Shown piece by piece: positions 13,148 through 23,476 of a stretch of DNA of 64,000 nucleotides. Origin of the DNA: Entomortierella parvispora (Eukaryota > Mortierellomycota > Mortierellomycetes > Mortierellales > Mortierellaceae); assembly GCA_963573315.1 (NCBI GenBank), contig OY752147.1, positions 310,001 to 374,000 of the forward strand, in the 5' to 3' direction. The translations under genes were made by a program, and so were the position numbers. How positions within the stretch are numbered: the stretch's first letter is position 1; every line of letters begins with the position of its first letter. The notes beneath the pieces are model-generated. The model ran no database searches and was not told the DNA's origin. It saw only the letters and a program-made list of their open reading frames with translations.

Positions 13148-15232
13148 ATGTTCTCTCGCTCCCTCTCGCGCGTGGCATCATCCCTCTTCCAGGCGAACGT
13201 CCAGCCAACCCCAGCCCCCGCAGAGACAGCATCGACGATCGCGACCACGCCGAGCAATAACAGCGATAGCCCTAGTCCAGTTTTGGATCTACCAGAGGTC
13301 CTGGACCGGATAGGGCAGCATCTTGCCCAAAAGGACCTCTTGCGATGCATGTTGGTCTCCCGAGCGTTTTATCACGCCTTTAAGCAGCGTCTCTGGACGC
13401 GGGTCACGATCGAGCTGAGGAGCTCCCAAAGTCAAACATGGAGTGGGCGCATCAGGAGGACAAGGAGGAGGGCTTATAGTTTACAGAAACTTCCTGGTCA
13501 ATGGCAGGATGATATGATTTTGGATGAACCAATGGATCGGTATGAGGTCCAGATGAGATTATTCTTGACGCAACTCGCAAAAAACATTCACCATGTCCGA
13601 GACCTGAGGATATATTACGGAAACGCGATCCATGACCCGCCCTTGGTTCCTGACAGAACGACTCATACCGCAATTCAGATCACAAAGTTTGAGGATGCCA
13701 TTGGAAGCAGCAGCGAAGACGATGAAGACTACGACTTGATCGATTTAATCGAGATTGAAGACGACGGAGAAGATTCGGTACATCAGGAAGCACTGCAGAT
13801 CCTGAGCAAGATCAAGGATATCCTTCAAATGGATGGTTTGGAGCGGTTAAGACGATTGACCCTGATCGGAGACTCGCGCCAGACATCAGGACGATCAATC
13901 CCTTTGGAACTGCTCGTCGAACTAGGGTTAATTCTACCGACCACGACCAAGATACAACATGTTGATGGAAACTGCGATGCACCTGCTTTGGAGGTCTATC
14001 CAGAGAGTCGGTTCGGGAACCTGCAGAGTCTAGAAATCGTCCTGGTCGAGAACATGCCACAACTATTTCATGTTCAGGATGTTCTCCGTGTCTGTCCACT
14101 GCTCGAGAATCTTCGGATTGACCGCACAGCCGGTCCATTCTACGAGGATGACCATGACGAAACACCAGAACCCGAGACGAACAGCAGCAGGCTGAAGCGT
14201 TTATCATTTGGAGGGATGAGTTGGCCCCACAAGGAGTTCCTGGCGCTAGTGCGGGGATGCCCTCAATTGATCTCGCTCACTTTGATAGGGCGCACCAATA
14301 GGACTCCATGGACGTGGACGCTCGAGTCGGTGGAAGAATTGGCAAGGTGCTGTCCCGACTTGACCGAGATTCACATCAACCCAGGATACCTGTCTACGTT
14401 TCAGGAAGAACTATCGACTCGGCTACTGGAAGTACTCCCTCGTCTAAGAGTCTTCAAAATCCCGGGATGTGACTTTGGAGAATCAACATTCCAGGCTCTC
14501 ATGAAAGTGACGACGATAACAACCAGACAGGATGCAAATGGATCTGGCCATATAAAAGCGCATCGACTGATCAGTCAATTGGAAGAGTTGGATCTATCCT
14601 CTACAAGGAAACCAGGCTTGAGTAATGAGATGCTGATCCAGCTCATGCGCCACGCGTTTAATCTGCGGATATTGAACGTGTCGGGTATATCACTTAACCC
14701 TCGGCAGTTTGTAATTGCAGAACCTCCACCTGTTCATCCTGGTAATTGTGCAAATGAAACGGACACCGCCACACATACAACAGTTTACGAGACTCCTTTG
14801 TCACGGCAACATTCAGGATGGAGGTGTCACAAACTGGAGGAGATCACAATTGGCTTTTCAACGATTCATGTGACTTTTGGTGAGTGCAGAAACATCTATG
14901 GGTCACTTGCCCAGCTATCAGAGTTGCGCCAGATCCACATTCTGCCCAACCATTTGCCACTCACCTTGGAGGCAGGTCTGGGACAGCTGGAGACTTTGAA
15001 GCACCTGAGGCACTTGGATATCCATGGGGTATCTAATGTAGGACGGGTCGTCGGGGCTACTGCTGGAAGTAAGGCCATGACCGAGGAAGTGATCCATTGG
15101 ATGGCGCAGACTTGGCCAAAGCTCGAATCTTTAAGGTTGTACCTTGATCCACCAAAGCGACAATCTCTTGCCGAGGTCCGACAGTGGCTTGTCCAAGCAG
15201 GGCGTGGAGATGTTAGGATTCTTGTTGACTAA
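13148..15232 (+). CDS. F-box protein with LRR-like tail
   Basis: Predicted 694-aa single-exon protein. An F-box at about residues 42-80 (L-P-E-V-L-D-R-I-G ... D-L-L-R-C-M-L-V-S-R-A-F) would dock to Skp1 in an SCF ubiquitin ligase. The rest has irregular leucine-rich repeats (L-E-N-L-R-I, L-K-R-L-S-F-G-G, L-I-S-L-T-L-I-G, L-E-E-L-D-L-S, L-R-I-L-N-V-S), typical substrate-recognition tails of Mortierella F-box families. An acidic run near 13710-13780 encodes E-D-D-E-D-Y-D. The frame is open from 13034, but I chose the Met at 13148 because the upstream residues are unstructured and the F-box lies just downstream. An AATAAA overlaps the stop codon at 15231-15236. The 3' end of this gene has been duplicated downstream as a pseudogene. 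Confidence 0.88.
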   Translation: MFSRSLSRVASSLFQANVQPTPAPAETASTIATTPSNNSDSPSPVLDLPEVLDRIGQHLAQKDLLRCMLVSRAFYHAFKQRLWTRVTIELRSSQSQTWSGRIRRTRRRAYSLQKLPGQWQDDMILDEPMDRYEVQMRLFLTQLAKNIHHVRDLRIYYGNAIHDPPLVPDRTTHTAIQITKFEDAIGSSSEDDEDYDLIDLIEIEDDGEDSVHQEALQILSKIKDILQMDGLERLRRLTLIGDSRQTSGRSIPLELLVELGLILPTTTKIQHVDGNCDAPALEVYPESRFGNLQSLEIVLVENMPQLFHVQDVLRVCPLLENLRIDRTAGPFYEDDHDETPEPETNSSRLKRLSFGGMSWPHKEFLALVRGCPQLISLTLIGRTNRTPWTWTLESVEELARCCPDLTEIHINPGYLSTFQEELSTRLLEVLPRLRVFKIPGCDFGESTFQALMKVTTITTRQDANGSGHIKAHRLISQLEELDLSSTRKPGLSNEMLIQLMRHAFNLRILNVSGISLNPRQFVIAEPPPVHPGNCANETDTATHTTVYETPLSRQHSGWRCHKLEEITIGFSTIHVTFGECRNIYGSLAQLSELRQIHILPNHLPLTLEAGLGQLETLKHLRHLDIHGVSNVGRVVGATAGSKAMTEEVIHWMAQTWPKLESLRLYLDPPKRQSLAEVRQWLVQAGRGDVRILVD

Positions 15233-15507
15233 TAAAGGGATTTATTATTCAAAGTGAAGAGTTGTCGACAAAAATACATCACTTTTGCGAACCCAGGTGG
15301 AGTTGGATAGTGGACGGAAGGACTTGCATTGGCTAAAAAGTCCTCTTCCCAACAAACATGGCTCGTTGAGGATTATCTACCTTTTGGACAGACAAATAGC
15401 CTTGTAGGTACCTACGTGGAGTATTGGCATGGGCGTTGAATTAGGCGCGAGCTGCCGGGATTATATTCAAAGTTTTAAAAATGGATCTATGGATCAATTT
15501 TGGGTAA

Positions 15508-16422
15508 TCAAAAGTGACCTGAGGCGAGGTCGTATTCCTTGCTGCAGTTATCCACAGAATACTGTTTCAGCAATGGGAGGAGCTCGGGTCCTACTCGGGA
15601 CTTGAACCTATATATCTCATTGCAGAGCATGGTGATCTCTTTAGCCTTTTTGGCGATGTAGCTGACTCTGTTGGCTTGTACAACACTGGAGAGAATTGGG
15701 ATTTCCACTCGTAGGCGCTCCAGAATTGCCGACAAGAATCCCAGTTCTTCTCGAGCGCACTTTGCAGCTTCGAGTATCACCACGAGCCGCCTCATATAGT
15801 ATTCGATGTTCCTGATCTTTGTTCGAGCGTATTTCATAAGCAAGTTCCCAACTAGCGCGATCGCAAACCTCGCCGCCACCGCCGCAGGACTGCTTCTAAA
15901 AACAAATAGAAATGCGATACGAGCCCCAGTCGCTAGCACACCAGCCATGCCTGCACCGTTCGGATTTGCAGACGGGAGTTTGGATCTTTCCTTCTCATAA
16001 TCGCTCATATGGACCCCAATCTTGGTGCCGAGCGCTCTGAGGTCTCTCTGTGCCCTGTCACACTTTTCGATGTCGTTCCTTAAGCTGGTTTGGTGTGATT
16101 TTAGTATCTCCAGCTGATCCACGTATAGGTCGGTACTACCTTCTTCAAAGATGACCATGGATTCTGTGATTCCCAACAACGTGTCCCGAATACTTTCATT
16201 TATATCAATGAAATATCGGCCGATGATCCCCTTGAATTCCTGCAGGACTTCGTGTTCCTTTGCGTTAGAAGCGCTAAGGTATGTCTTCAGATCATACTCC
16301 AACATCTTCAATAGCTCGGGAATGCGCGTGCTCGTGAAGAACAGAGAACAGAACAATGATCTCGATATCAGACCAAAGGTCGCCTGTGAGCAAGAAACTG
16401 GACCAGTTAGAATAATCGTCAA
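15508..16422 (-). CDS. Helical protein with central hydrophobic hairpin (copy A)
   Basis: Open frame of 304 aa, homologous to copy B (17974-18912) along about 270 residues. Not recognised from sequence. What can be seen: about 120 residues of amphipathic helix, a central hydrophobic stretch (about residues 165-200) rich in Ala, Ile, Leu and Val with an S-S-P break, then about 100 more helical residues (R-R-L-V-V-I-L-E, F-L-S-A-I-L-E-R-L). Long helix, hydrophobic hairpin, long helix is the architecture of ClyA/Hbl-type alpha-helical pore formers, but a coiled-coil membrane protein is equally possible. Relative to copy B it lacks about 100 bases that encode copy B's N-terminus, so the first 32 residues here come from what is leader sequence in copy B. 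Translation may really start at Met40 (16305). Possibly a decaying copy. Confidence 0.55.
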   Translation of the reverse strand: MTIILTGPVSCSQATFGLISRSLFCSLFFTSTRIPELLKMLEYDLKTYLSASNAKEHEVLQEFKGIIGRYFIDINESIRDTLLGITESMVIFEEGSTDLYVDQLEILKSHQTSLRNDIEKCDRAQRDLRALGTKIGVHMSDYEKERSKLPSANPNGAGMAGVLATGARIAFLFVFRSSPAAVAARFAIALVGNLLMKYARTKIRNIEYYMRRLVVILEAAKCAREELGFLSAILERLRVEIPILSSVVQANRVSYIAKKAKEITMLCNEIYRFKSRVGPELLPLLKQYSVDNCSKEYDLASGHF

Positions 16423-17483
16423 CTAGAGAAGAATTCTCAAGTGAATGCAGGAACGACACATGGTCAAATGTTGAACTTACCACGATAATGTGGTATGAGG
16501 GCAAGACTGGCCTATGGAATGCCTAGCGAGTGAATATGAGAACCAGTGTATGAACTATGTTGGTTTGTGGGCTGAAGTGAGAACAATTGAAAATACCATT
16601 TCTCATGAAAGAAACAGAGACGCGTTTGAGTACTTTGGCACCGGTTGTCAGAGCACCAATGGATCGTTTCTTCCGAGGCACCTTTAAAGGGAAATCTTTC
16701 TACAGCCGTGTTGCAGAGAGGTATAAGGGTGGAAGGTATGCGAGGGATTAAAGAAATGAAGAAGCGATGAAGAGAAAACAAAGATGAAGGAGAACTATTT
16801 GTACTGAAAAGGCTGGGCGAGTGTGTACAAATCACAACTGTGATCTTTCCTTTGACTTTTCCTCTGCTTTTCTCTCTGCTTTTGCTTCCTTTGGTCAAAA
16901 TCATCAACACAGTTGCATGAAAAATTTCAGGGGGGACTGGGAAGGCTTTTATGGAGCGGCGCTTTGCCTTTGACTTGCTTTGCCTTGACTTGCTTTGCCT
17001 TGACTTGTTTTGCCCTGGATTGCCTTGTCTTGCTTCGCCTTGCCTCACCCTCACCTCGTTCCACCTTACTCACATCTTGCTTCACCTCGCTTCATCTTGC
17101 TTCGCCTTTCAGCTTTACCTTGTACTTCGTCCTTTAGACTCCTTTTTTAGGGGGGGGGGAGACCGTGAGAGCGAGTGAATGGGTCCGGGAACTTGGAAGG
17201 TTGAGGATTTGAAGTAAGAATAAAGGGATGAAGTGAGGGTGAGTAGCAACATGACACCAACCGCGTCAAGTGGCCAAGTGCCCACAAACAGCAAAGTGCT
17301 CGTTTTGTACCCAAGAGGATTTTTCGTCCCGCAAACCAAAGTCCACTCCCCCAAACTCCTCCCCGTGCAATAATTTGGTGCTCTCCACATGATTTTGAGA
17401 AGAACAGAGGTGTGCAACTGCTTCAATCTCGTTGACAGAGCCCCTCGTTTATGAAGTCGCAGCATCGCCGAAAAGATTACACC
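16423..17483. other. Upstream region of copy A
   Basis: Non-coding. On the minus strand a GTAAGTTCAAC donor near 16481 suggests a 5'-UTR intron, matched in copy B. At about 16961-17040 the plus strand has a tandem (T)GCTTTGCCTTGACT repeat, also present, more degenerate, in unit 2 (19628-19700). A run of nine G lies at 17151-17159. Confidence 0.5.
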
Positions 17484-17873
17484 CTGTCACAGCAACATTC
17501 AGGATGGAGGTGCCATCAACTGGAGGAGATCACCATTAGCTTTTCAACAATTCATGTGACTTTGATGAGTGCAAAGACATCTATGGGTCCCTTGCTCATC
17601 TATCCGAGTTGAGCCAGATCCACATTCTGCCCAACAATTTGCCACTCACCTTGGAGTCCCAGCTGGCGACTTTGAAGCACCTGAGGCACTTGGAAATCCA
17701 TGGGGTATCTAATGTAGGACGAGTCGTCGGGGCTACTGCTGGAAGTAAGACCATGACGGAGGAAGTGATCCATTGGATGGTGCGGACTTGGCCAAAGCTA
17801 GAGTTTCTTGCCGTGGTCTGACAATGGCTTATCCAAGCCGGGCGTGGAGATGTTAGGATCCTTGTTGATTAAT
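17484..17873 (+). pseudogene. F-box gene 3' fragment (duplicated, broken)
   Basis: Copy of the last about 430 bases of the F-box gene at 13148-15232. It has a small deletion causing a frameshift near 17555, a 12-base loss near 17660, a 36-base loss near 17802 and a premature stop at 17819-17821. It has no F-box and no start region. It is explained by the tandem duplication and is not a functional gene. Confidence 0.9.
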
Positions 17874-17973
17874 ATAAAGAAAAAGATATTCAAGGTTACG
17901 TATTTGTATGGGCATTGATATAGGCGCAAGCTGCGGGGGTTATATTCAAAGTCTTAAAAATGGGATCTATGGA

Positions 17974-18912
17974 TCAATTTTGGGTAATCAAAAGTGGGCC
18001 AGAGGCGAGGTCGTAGGCCTTGTTGCAGTTGTCCTCAGAATACTGTTTCAGCAATGGGAGGAAGTCGGGTCCTACTCGGGACTTGAACCTATATATCTCA
18101 TTGCAGAGCGTGGAGATCCGTCTAGCCTTATTGGCAATGTAGTTGACTCTGTTGGCTTGTACAGCTCTGGAGAGAATTGGGACATCCACTCGTAGGCGGC
18201 CCAGAATTTCCGACAAGAATTCCAGTTCATCTCGAATGCCCTTGCCAACTTCGAGTATCACTACTAGCCGCCTCACAAAGTACTCAATGTTCTTGATCTT
18301 TGTTTGAGCGTACTGCAGAACTAGGTTCCCAACCAGCAGGATCGCAACACTCGCCGCCGCCGCTGCAGGACTGCTCTTAGAAACCAGCTGCAATATGATA
18401 CCAGCCCCTGTCGTTAGCGTGCCAACCACGCCATAGCTTACACCGTCCGGCTTTACAGGCTGGAATTTGGACTTTTCCTTTTCATAATCGCTCATATGGA
18501 CCCCAATCTTTGTGCCGAGCGCTATGAGGTCTTCCTTGGCCTTATCACACTGATCAATGTCGTCCCTTAAACTGAGTTGGTGAGATCTCAGTGTCTCCAA
18601 CTCGTCCTCGTATAGGTCGGTGCAACGTTCTTCAAAGGTGACCATGGATTCTGTGATTCCCAACAACGTGACCCGAATACTTTCATTTATAGTAGTGAAA
18701 TATCGGCCAATGATCCCCTTGAATTCCCGCAAGACTTCCTGTTCTTTTGCATTCGATGCGTTAAGGTATAACTTGAGATCATCCTCCAACATCTTCTTTA
18801 GCTCGGGAATGTACGCGCTCAAGTCTTTGGAGATTTTCTTGTATTTTGAATCGACCACGTCGTCAGATACGTCATCAGACATCTTGCCGTTGTTGTGGTA
18901 CTCGGACATCAT
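17974..18912 (-). CDS. Helical protein with central hydrophobic hairpin (copy B)
   Basis: 312-aa single-exon protein, the better preserved member of the duplicated pair. The N-terminus is acidic and Ser/Asp-rich, followed by amphipathic helix with regular heptads (L-R-S-H-Q-L-S-L-R-D-D-I-D). A central hydrophobic block at about residues 165-208 runs G-V-V-G-T-L-T-T-G-A-G-I-I-L, then S-S-P, then an Ala/Val/Ile/Leu helix. The C-terminal half is helical and ends R-F-K-S-R-V-G-P-D-F-L-P-L-L-K-Q-Y. No signal peptide. Family not recognised; the layout resembles ClyA/Hbl/XaxA-type alpha-helical membrane-inserting proteins, which is inference from architecture only. The gene converges on the F-box pseudogene. 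A 5'-UTR intron is likely, since the donor near 19063 is conserved in copy A. Confidence 0.68.
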   Translation of the reverse strand: MMSEYHNNGKMSDDVSDDVVDSKYKKISKDLSAYIPELKKMLEDDLKLYLNASNAKEQEVLREFKGIIGRYFTTINESIRVTLLGITESMVTFEERCTDLYEDELETLRSHQLSLRDDIDQCDKAKEDLIALGTKIGVHMSDYEKEKSKFQPVKPDGVSYGVVGTLTTGAGIILQLVSKSSPAAAAASVAILLVGNLVLQYAQTKIKNIEYFVRRLVVILEVGKGIRDELEFLSEILGRLRVDVPILSRAVQANRVNYIANKARRISTLCNEIYRFKSRVGPDFLPLLKQYSEDNCNKAYDLASGPLLITQN

Positions 18913-20188
18913 GGCGCAAAGAACAGCAGAATGACGATGATCTCTATATCAGCCCTTAGGTCACCTGTGACTAAGGAGCTGGACCAGTTAGAATGATTCG
19001 TCGATTACACAAGAATTGTCAATCGAATGCAGGAATGACACATGGTCAATATGTTGAGCTTACCAGGATAACGTGGTGCTAGTGGCAAGATTGTGGGATG
19101 GCTAGCGAGTGACCAGCGTGCGTATAAACTATGCTGGATGTTGGTCTGTGAGCTAAAGTTAAAACAAATTGAAAATACCACTTCACAGGAAAGAAACAGA
19201 GACGCGTTTGTACCTTGGCAGCGGTTGTCAGAGTACCAATGGATCGTTTATTCCGAGGCGCTGTAGCGAAATCCTTTCGACAGCCGTGTTCCACGAAAGT
19301 TGTTCTTTGCAGCGAGGTAGGGAAGAGGAAGGAGAGGAGAGGGTATGCGATGGATTAAAGAAAGGAAGAAAGGATGAAGAGAAAACAAAGCTGAATAGAA
19401 GAACGATTGGAGTTATTTGTACTCTGGAAGCAGGGGGAAAGGGGGAGTATGTGAAAACCACGATTGCCATCTTTCCTATGGCGTTTGCTCTGCCTTTCTC
19501 TCTGCTTTTTGCTTCCTTCAGTCAAGATCATCAACAAAGTAGGCACAGTTGCATGAAAAAATTTCAGGGGGGACTGGGAAGGTGTTTATGGAGCAGCAAG
19601 TTAGGACAAGTTTGTCTTTCAAATTGGGCGCTTTGCCTTTGACTTACTTTGCCTTGGCTTGCTTTTCCTTGTATTACCATGCCTTGTCTTGCTTCGCCTT
19701 GCTTCATCTCCCTCCACCTTACTTTATCCCGCTTCGCCTTTCAGCTTTACCTTGTGCTTTGTCCTTTAGACTCCGCCTTTTTTAGGGGGAGGGAGGGAGG
19801 TGAGGCCGTGAGAACGAGTGAATGGGTCCGGGAACTTGGAAGGTTGAGGGTTTGAAGCAAGATCCGTGGTATAAAGGACAAAGGGATGAAGCGAGGGCGA
19901 ATAGCAACGCGACGCCAACCGCGTACCTACAAACAGAAAAGTGCGCGTTTAGTGCCACCGAAATTTTTTGCGTTTGAATCTGTTGGTATTCAAAAAAAAA
20001 AATTCGTCCTACAAACCAAAGTCAATTCCTCCAAACTCCTCCCCGTACTAGAATTTGGTACTTTCTACATGGCCTTGAGAAGAACAGATTTGTGCAACCG
20101 CTTCAATCTCGCTGACAGAGCCCCTCGCTTATAAAGTAGCATCGCGTCAGCACTTCTCATAACCCCGCAGCATCGCTGAAAAGATTGG
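18913..20188. other. Upstream region of copy B and end of duplication
   Basis: Non-coding counterpart of 16423-17483. It holds the likely promoter of copy B, a purine-rich block (about 19310-19400), the degenerate CTTTGCCTTG repeat at 19628-19700 and a G-rich run near 19785. Open frames here have no recognisable content. Confidence 0.5.
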
Positions 20189-20963
20189 ACCCTTTTTACT
20201 CGATTTCACTCCATAGTCAACGTTAGAGAAAGGTTTACTCCCACCATACTCCCAATCCCTAGTTTTCTTAAAACAGTTTCCAGCCTTGTTCACACAGACC
20301 TTCAGCAATAGACCATCATTCCTATTTTTTTTATTATACGCTCCTTCTGAATATCAATTGGCTGTCGCTGATCTGCCGAGTGATATACCATTCGGAAAAC
20401 TCAGGATTTCTTGTATCCAGTATTCCATAGTTGCCATCACTCGCTTCCATTGAGGCAGCTACTCCTTCGTGCTACTTTTTGGTCTTGCTTTGAAGTTTAC
20501 CAGACCCAAGCGTGAATACAGTCAATGGCAACTGCTAGATTGAGGCATGGCCAACGGTGGCGCTTCGTCTAGTTGTGCAAGTGGCTTGATAACACCAAAA
20601 TTGCTCCGAACTGGTGCAAGTCCAGAAACTGTCCCTGCAAGAGAAGGGCCAACTCGCTTCTTTGATAAGTACAAAGTGGAGCTATTGCTGATTGGGAATT
20701 CTGCACAATCAGGTACTAGGGCTGGCGATCGAAAAAAAGATGCAAAGGAGATGCCGGACGGATACCGTAGGACCAGGACGAGGAAATTAAGACTACGGAT
20801 CCAACAGCTGGTCGAGAGTCATCTTTGGTACCAGGGCGGGCGATCGAAAAACGATGCAAAGGAGATGACGGACGGAATTCTGCACAATCATCTGAACCAA
20901 TTGCTACTGCTATATCCCACTCTAAACCAGTGACCAAGTAGTTTTAGTCCCTCATTCCATTGG
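20189..20963. other. Non-coding or decayed region with a short internal duplication
   Basis: A 128-codon frame (20547-20933) starts with a plausible Met but I recognise nothing in it. A block of about 40 bases beginning GGCGATCGAAAAA (near 20723) recurs near 20841, and GAATTCTGCACAATCA occurs twice (near 20695 and 20876). This points to local duplication and decay rather than a conserved gene. Confidence 0.4.
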
Positions 20964-21345
20964 CACTGTGGTTATTGCTATAGCTGCCTTGAATGTTGCT
21001 AGCTTAAGACTTCGAGGATATTATGTGCCCGTGGCTTGGTTGTGGGGACGCTCGACAGTTCTCACATCATTATCTCGGCATGGAACTGTGGGCATGTCGG
21101 CATGCCATCTTTCCGAATTCAGGCAAGTGATTCAGGAGAATCACCCCAATCAAAGAGCCTCAGACGTGAGAACACGAGGGGCCTCTCTTGTAACTGTTGC
21201 GTTTTCGCTCTTTGTTTCAAGTTTTCAGGCAGTCGCCACAGGCCCAAGTTGAAGCATTAGGTCTTATTGAGGGTGCCGATGTTGTGCTGACGGGTGACTC
21301 GCTCGATGCTTTGGTCTTGCTGTCGACGACACTGTGGCTGTATTG
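20964..21345 (+). pseudogene. P1B-type (copper) ATPase remnant
   Basis: Scattered pieces in different frames keep the order of a heavy-metal P-type ATPase. L-R-G-Y-Y-V-P-V (near 21006) matches the transmembrane G-Y-F-V-P block. I-I-I-S-A-x-x-C (near 21070) matches the start of the S-C-P-C-A-L-G ion-binding helix, with the CPC lost. I-E-G-A-D-V-V-L-x-x-D-S-L (near 21265) matches the I-E-A-A-D-V-V-L block after the hinge motif. The D-K-T-G-T phosphorylation loop and the nucleotide domain are missing. Stops and frameshifts rule out function. Confidence 0.6.
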
Positions 21346-22525
21346 CAGCGTTTGTAATAGCTACTACGTCAAAACACACGAAACGCCCTTTGTTTTATAT
21401 CTGGAGTTCGTGGTCAGGATATATCAAAGAAGGAGTGTTCTATCTAATGTTGTCATGCTGCTGGCCTCTGTCTGTATCGGCCAATGAGGAATGGAAAGAA
21501 GGAAAGACGGATAAAGAGTCAAGGTGCAGCCGTGTAAAGCTAAACTAATGGTGGGCCTAAAAGGTGTATATTGTGGTGGCCCTTGTGGTCAGCCCTGTCT
21601 GGCACTGCTCATCTGTCTGATCTGATTAACAGATCTTCTGATCCCTGCCTGGATATTTCTTCGTCGCCTGGTTAAATGGATGGATAAAGAAGTATGAGGT
21701 ATTGCAAACGATAGAGACGCCAACACCGGTACCAACATCGGCATCACCGTCCACGCCAAACATCCGCGTCAACATTCACACCAACAGCAGCAATCAGTTG
21801 CTATCAACAGTGATGGAATTCCCGCAACATCTTTTTCACAGAACGCTGTGAGTTCATCGACAGAATCAAGGGCTCAGGGGAGCGCTGTACCAGGGACGAC
21901 AATGTTTGCCTAAGAAGCAGATCTCTTGAAATGATTGGAGTTAGCACCATGATGAGAGTGCACTCGACCCCCAACTAAATTTGTAATGCCTTGCCTTGCC
22001 TTGCCATTCATCTGTCCTTCCCTTGAATTGTACGCCTTTGGAATTAGCACTCCAGCCTTCAGGACTCACATGCTTCATTCCAATCTTGATGGACATGACG
22101 TGCTGCAGAATATTAGACGTATAGATGAAGTTATATAGTCTATTTATTAAAGCAGACAGGTATGGGTCATCTGCTCCAGTGCTAACGTAGTCTCCGAATA
22201 TGTCCAGTGGAATGTTGATGTCCTTACCTTCCAGAGCATTGCAGTCTTCAGACGCGAGGATAAAGCTATAGGACTGATAAGCCAATTCAATCTCCCCACT
22301 ATCTTTTCAAGCGCACCAACCATACTGACAGTGCTTCCTTGATCCTTCTGGCTTTTACTTCGAGTCCGAGCTGTCACCTAGAGTGAGGAATCTGCGGGGG
22401 GTTTTCTCGTTGTTCTGGTCATCATTGGAGTTGGACTGGGCCGTACTGTCGAATGGCTCGCCCTCCCACTGCTATCCAAGGGCTGGTGTAAGTGAGGGTA
22501 CTTCTCCAAAATTTGTCTGGGCTCC
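21346..22525. other. Decayed region, no recognisable gene
   Basis: On the minus strand, overlapping frames at 21941-22285 and 22147-22377 look like one former coding region split by a one-base frameshift near 22290 (about 140 residues, with E-D-C-N-A-L-E-G-K-D-I-N-I-P and S-A-L-I-N-R-L-Y-N-F). I do not recognise the family. Nothing else is supported. Confidence 0.35.
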
Positions 22526-23106
22526 TTGCCGTGTTTTCAGTCGTGTCTACGATTGTTGAGCGATCACATCGTCATAGAATTGTCGCCAGACAAGTTTGAT
22601 AAAGGAGTGCTTCGTCGCAGCAAGACGATTGTTTGCAACGTTCCGTATAGTTGGATACCTCGTCCGTATACTGAACGTATCGCAAAGAGAATCGTCTCGA
22701 CTTCGATGGTCTCTGTTGAACTTTCGCACAGACCAAAAGTAAGGAAACACCTCAAGAAAATACGGTGTTTCAGTCGTAGGATCCGACAGAGACAGGGTGG
22801 TGTGCCTAGCTCATCGGGGTTTGCGATTGGTATGTCCATGTCCATGCCAGGGGACGAAATTTGATGTCATTATTAGAAGAGTTGGCTGGTGAATGGAAGA
22901 TTGCCCCAACGTCACATCAATCATATTATTCCGAAAGAGATTGCAAGTTGATTACAATGAAAGAGCGGTTGGCAGTATGCATACAGAACCCAGGTAATGG
23001 CGACTCGATGCCTGTTCCCTGGAAAGAGCTTCCAGCCAATGGTTCGTGCGCGCGTGCCTGACTGCGAGGAAGGGGATTGTGGCTTGTTCCACGTGGTCTT
23101 CGTCCA
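22526..23106. other. Unassigned region before the minisatellite
   Basis: A 112-codon plus-strand frame (22526-22864) is basic in its second half (R-K-H-L-K-K-I-R, R-R-I-R-Q-R) but matches nothing I know. I treat it as unsupported. Confidence 0.3.
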
Positions 23107-23110
23107 CGTC

Positions 23111-23476
23111 CAGACGATTGTTCGCCATGTGATCGTCTAGAGACGATCGTCCGCCATGTGTTCGCCCAGACGATCGTCTGCCATGTGTTCGTCCAGACGA
23201 TCGCCCGCCATGTATTCGCCCAGACGATCGTCCGCCATGTGTTCGCCCAGACGATCGTCCGCCATGTGTTCGTTCAGACGATCGTCAGCCATGTATTCGT
23301 CCAGACGATCGTCAGCCATGTGTTCGTCCAGACGATCGTCAGCCATGTGTTCGCCCAGACGATCGTCAGCTATGTGTTCGCCCAGACGATCGTCAGCCAT
23401 GTATTCGTCCAGACGATCGTCAGCCATGTGTTCGCCCAGACGATCGTCAGCCATGTGTTCGCCCAGACGATCGTCA
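23111..23476. repeat. 27-bp minisatellite with palindromic core, about 14 units
   Basis: Direct tandem repeat with consensus CAGACGATCGTCAGC followed by CATGTGTTCGCC (27 bases per unit). Each unit contains the perfect 10-base palindrome GACGATCGTC; CATGTG or CATGTA recurs in the second half. Units 1-2 and 4 are the most diverged; units 7-14 are nearly identical. Because 27 is a multiple of three, long frames stay open on both strands, which does not imply coding. Confidence 0.95.

Larger units (their letters stand above)
14800..20188. repeat. Tandem segmental duplication, two units of about 2.7 kb
   Basis: Unit 1 is about 14800-17483 and unit 2 about 17484-20188. Each contains, in order, the last about 430 bases of an F-box gene, a convergent minus-strand gene for a helical protein, its upstream region with CTTTGCCTTG runs, and a closing block with AGAGCCCCTCG and GCAGCATCGC. 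The copies differ by scattered substitutions and small indels, so the duplication is not recent. Edges were placed by eye. Confidence 0.85.

Noticed and set aside
23111..23476. CRISPR array
   Set aside because: Units are contiguous with no unique spacers, and the gene structure is eukaryotic.
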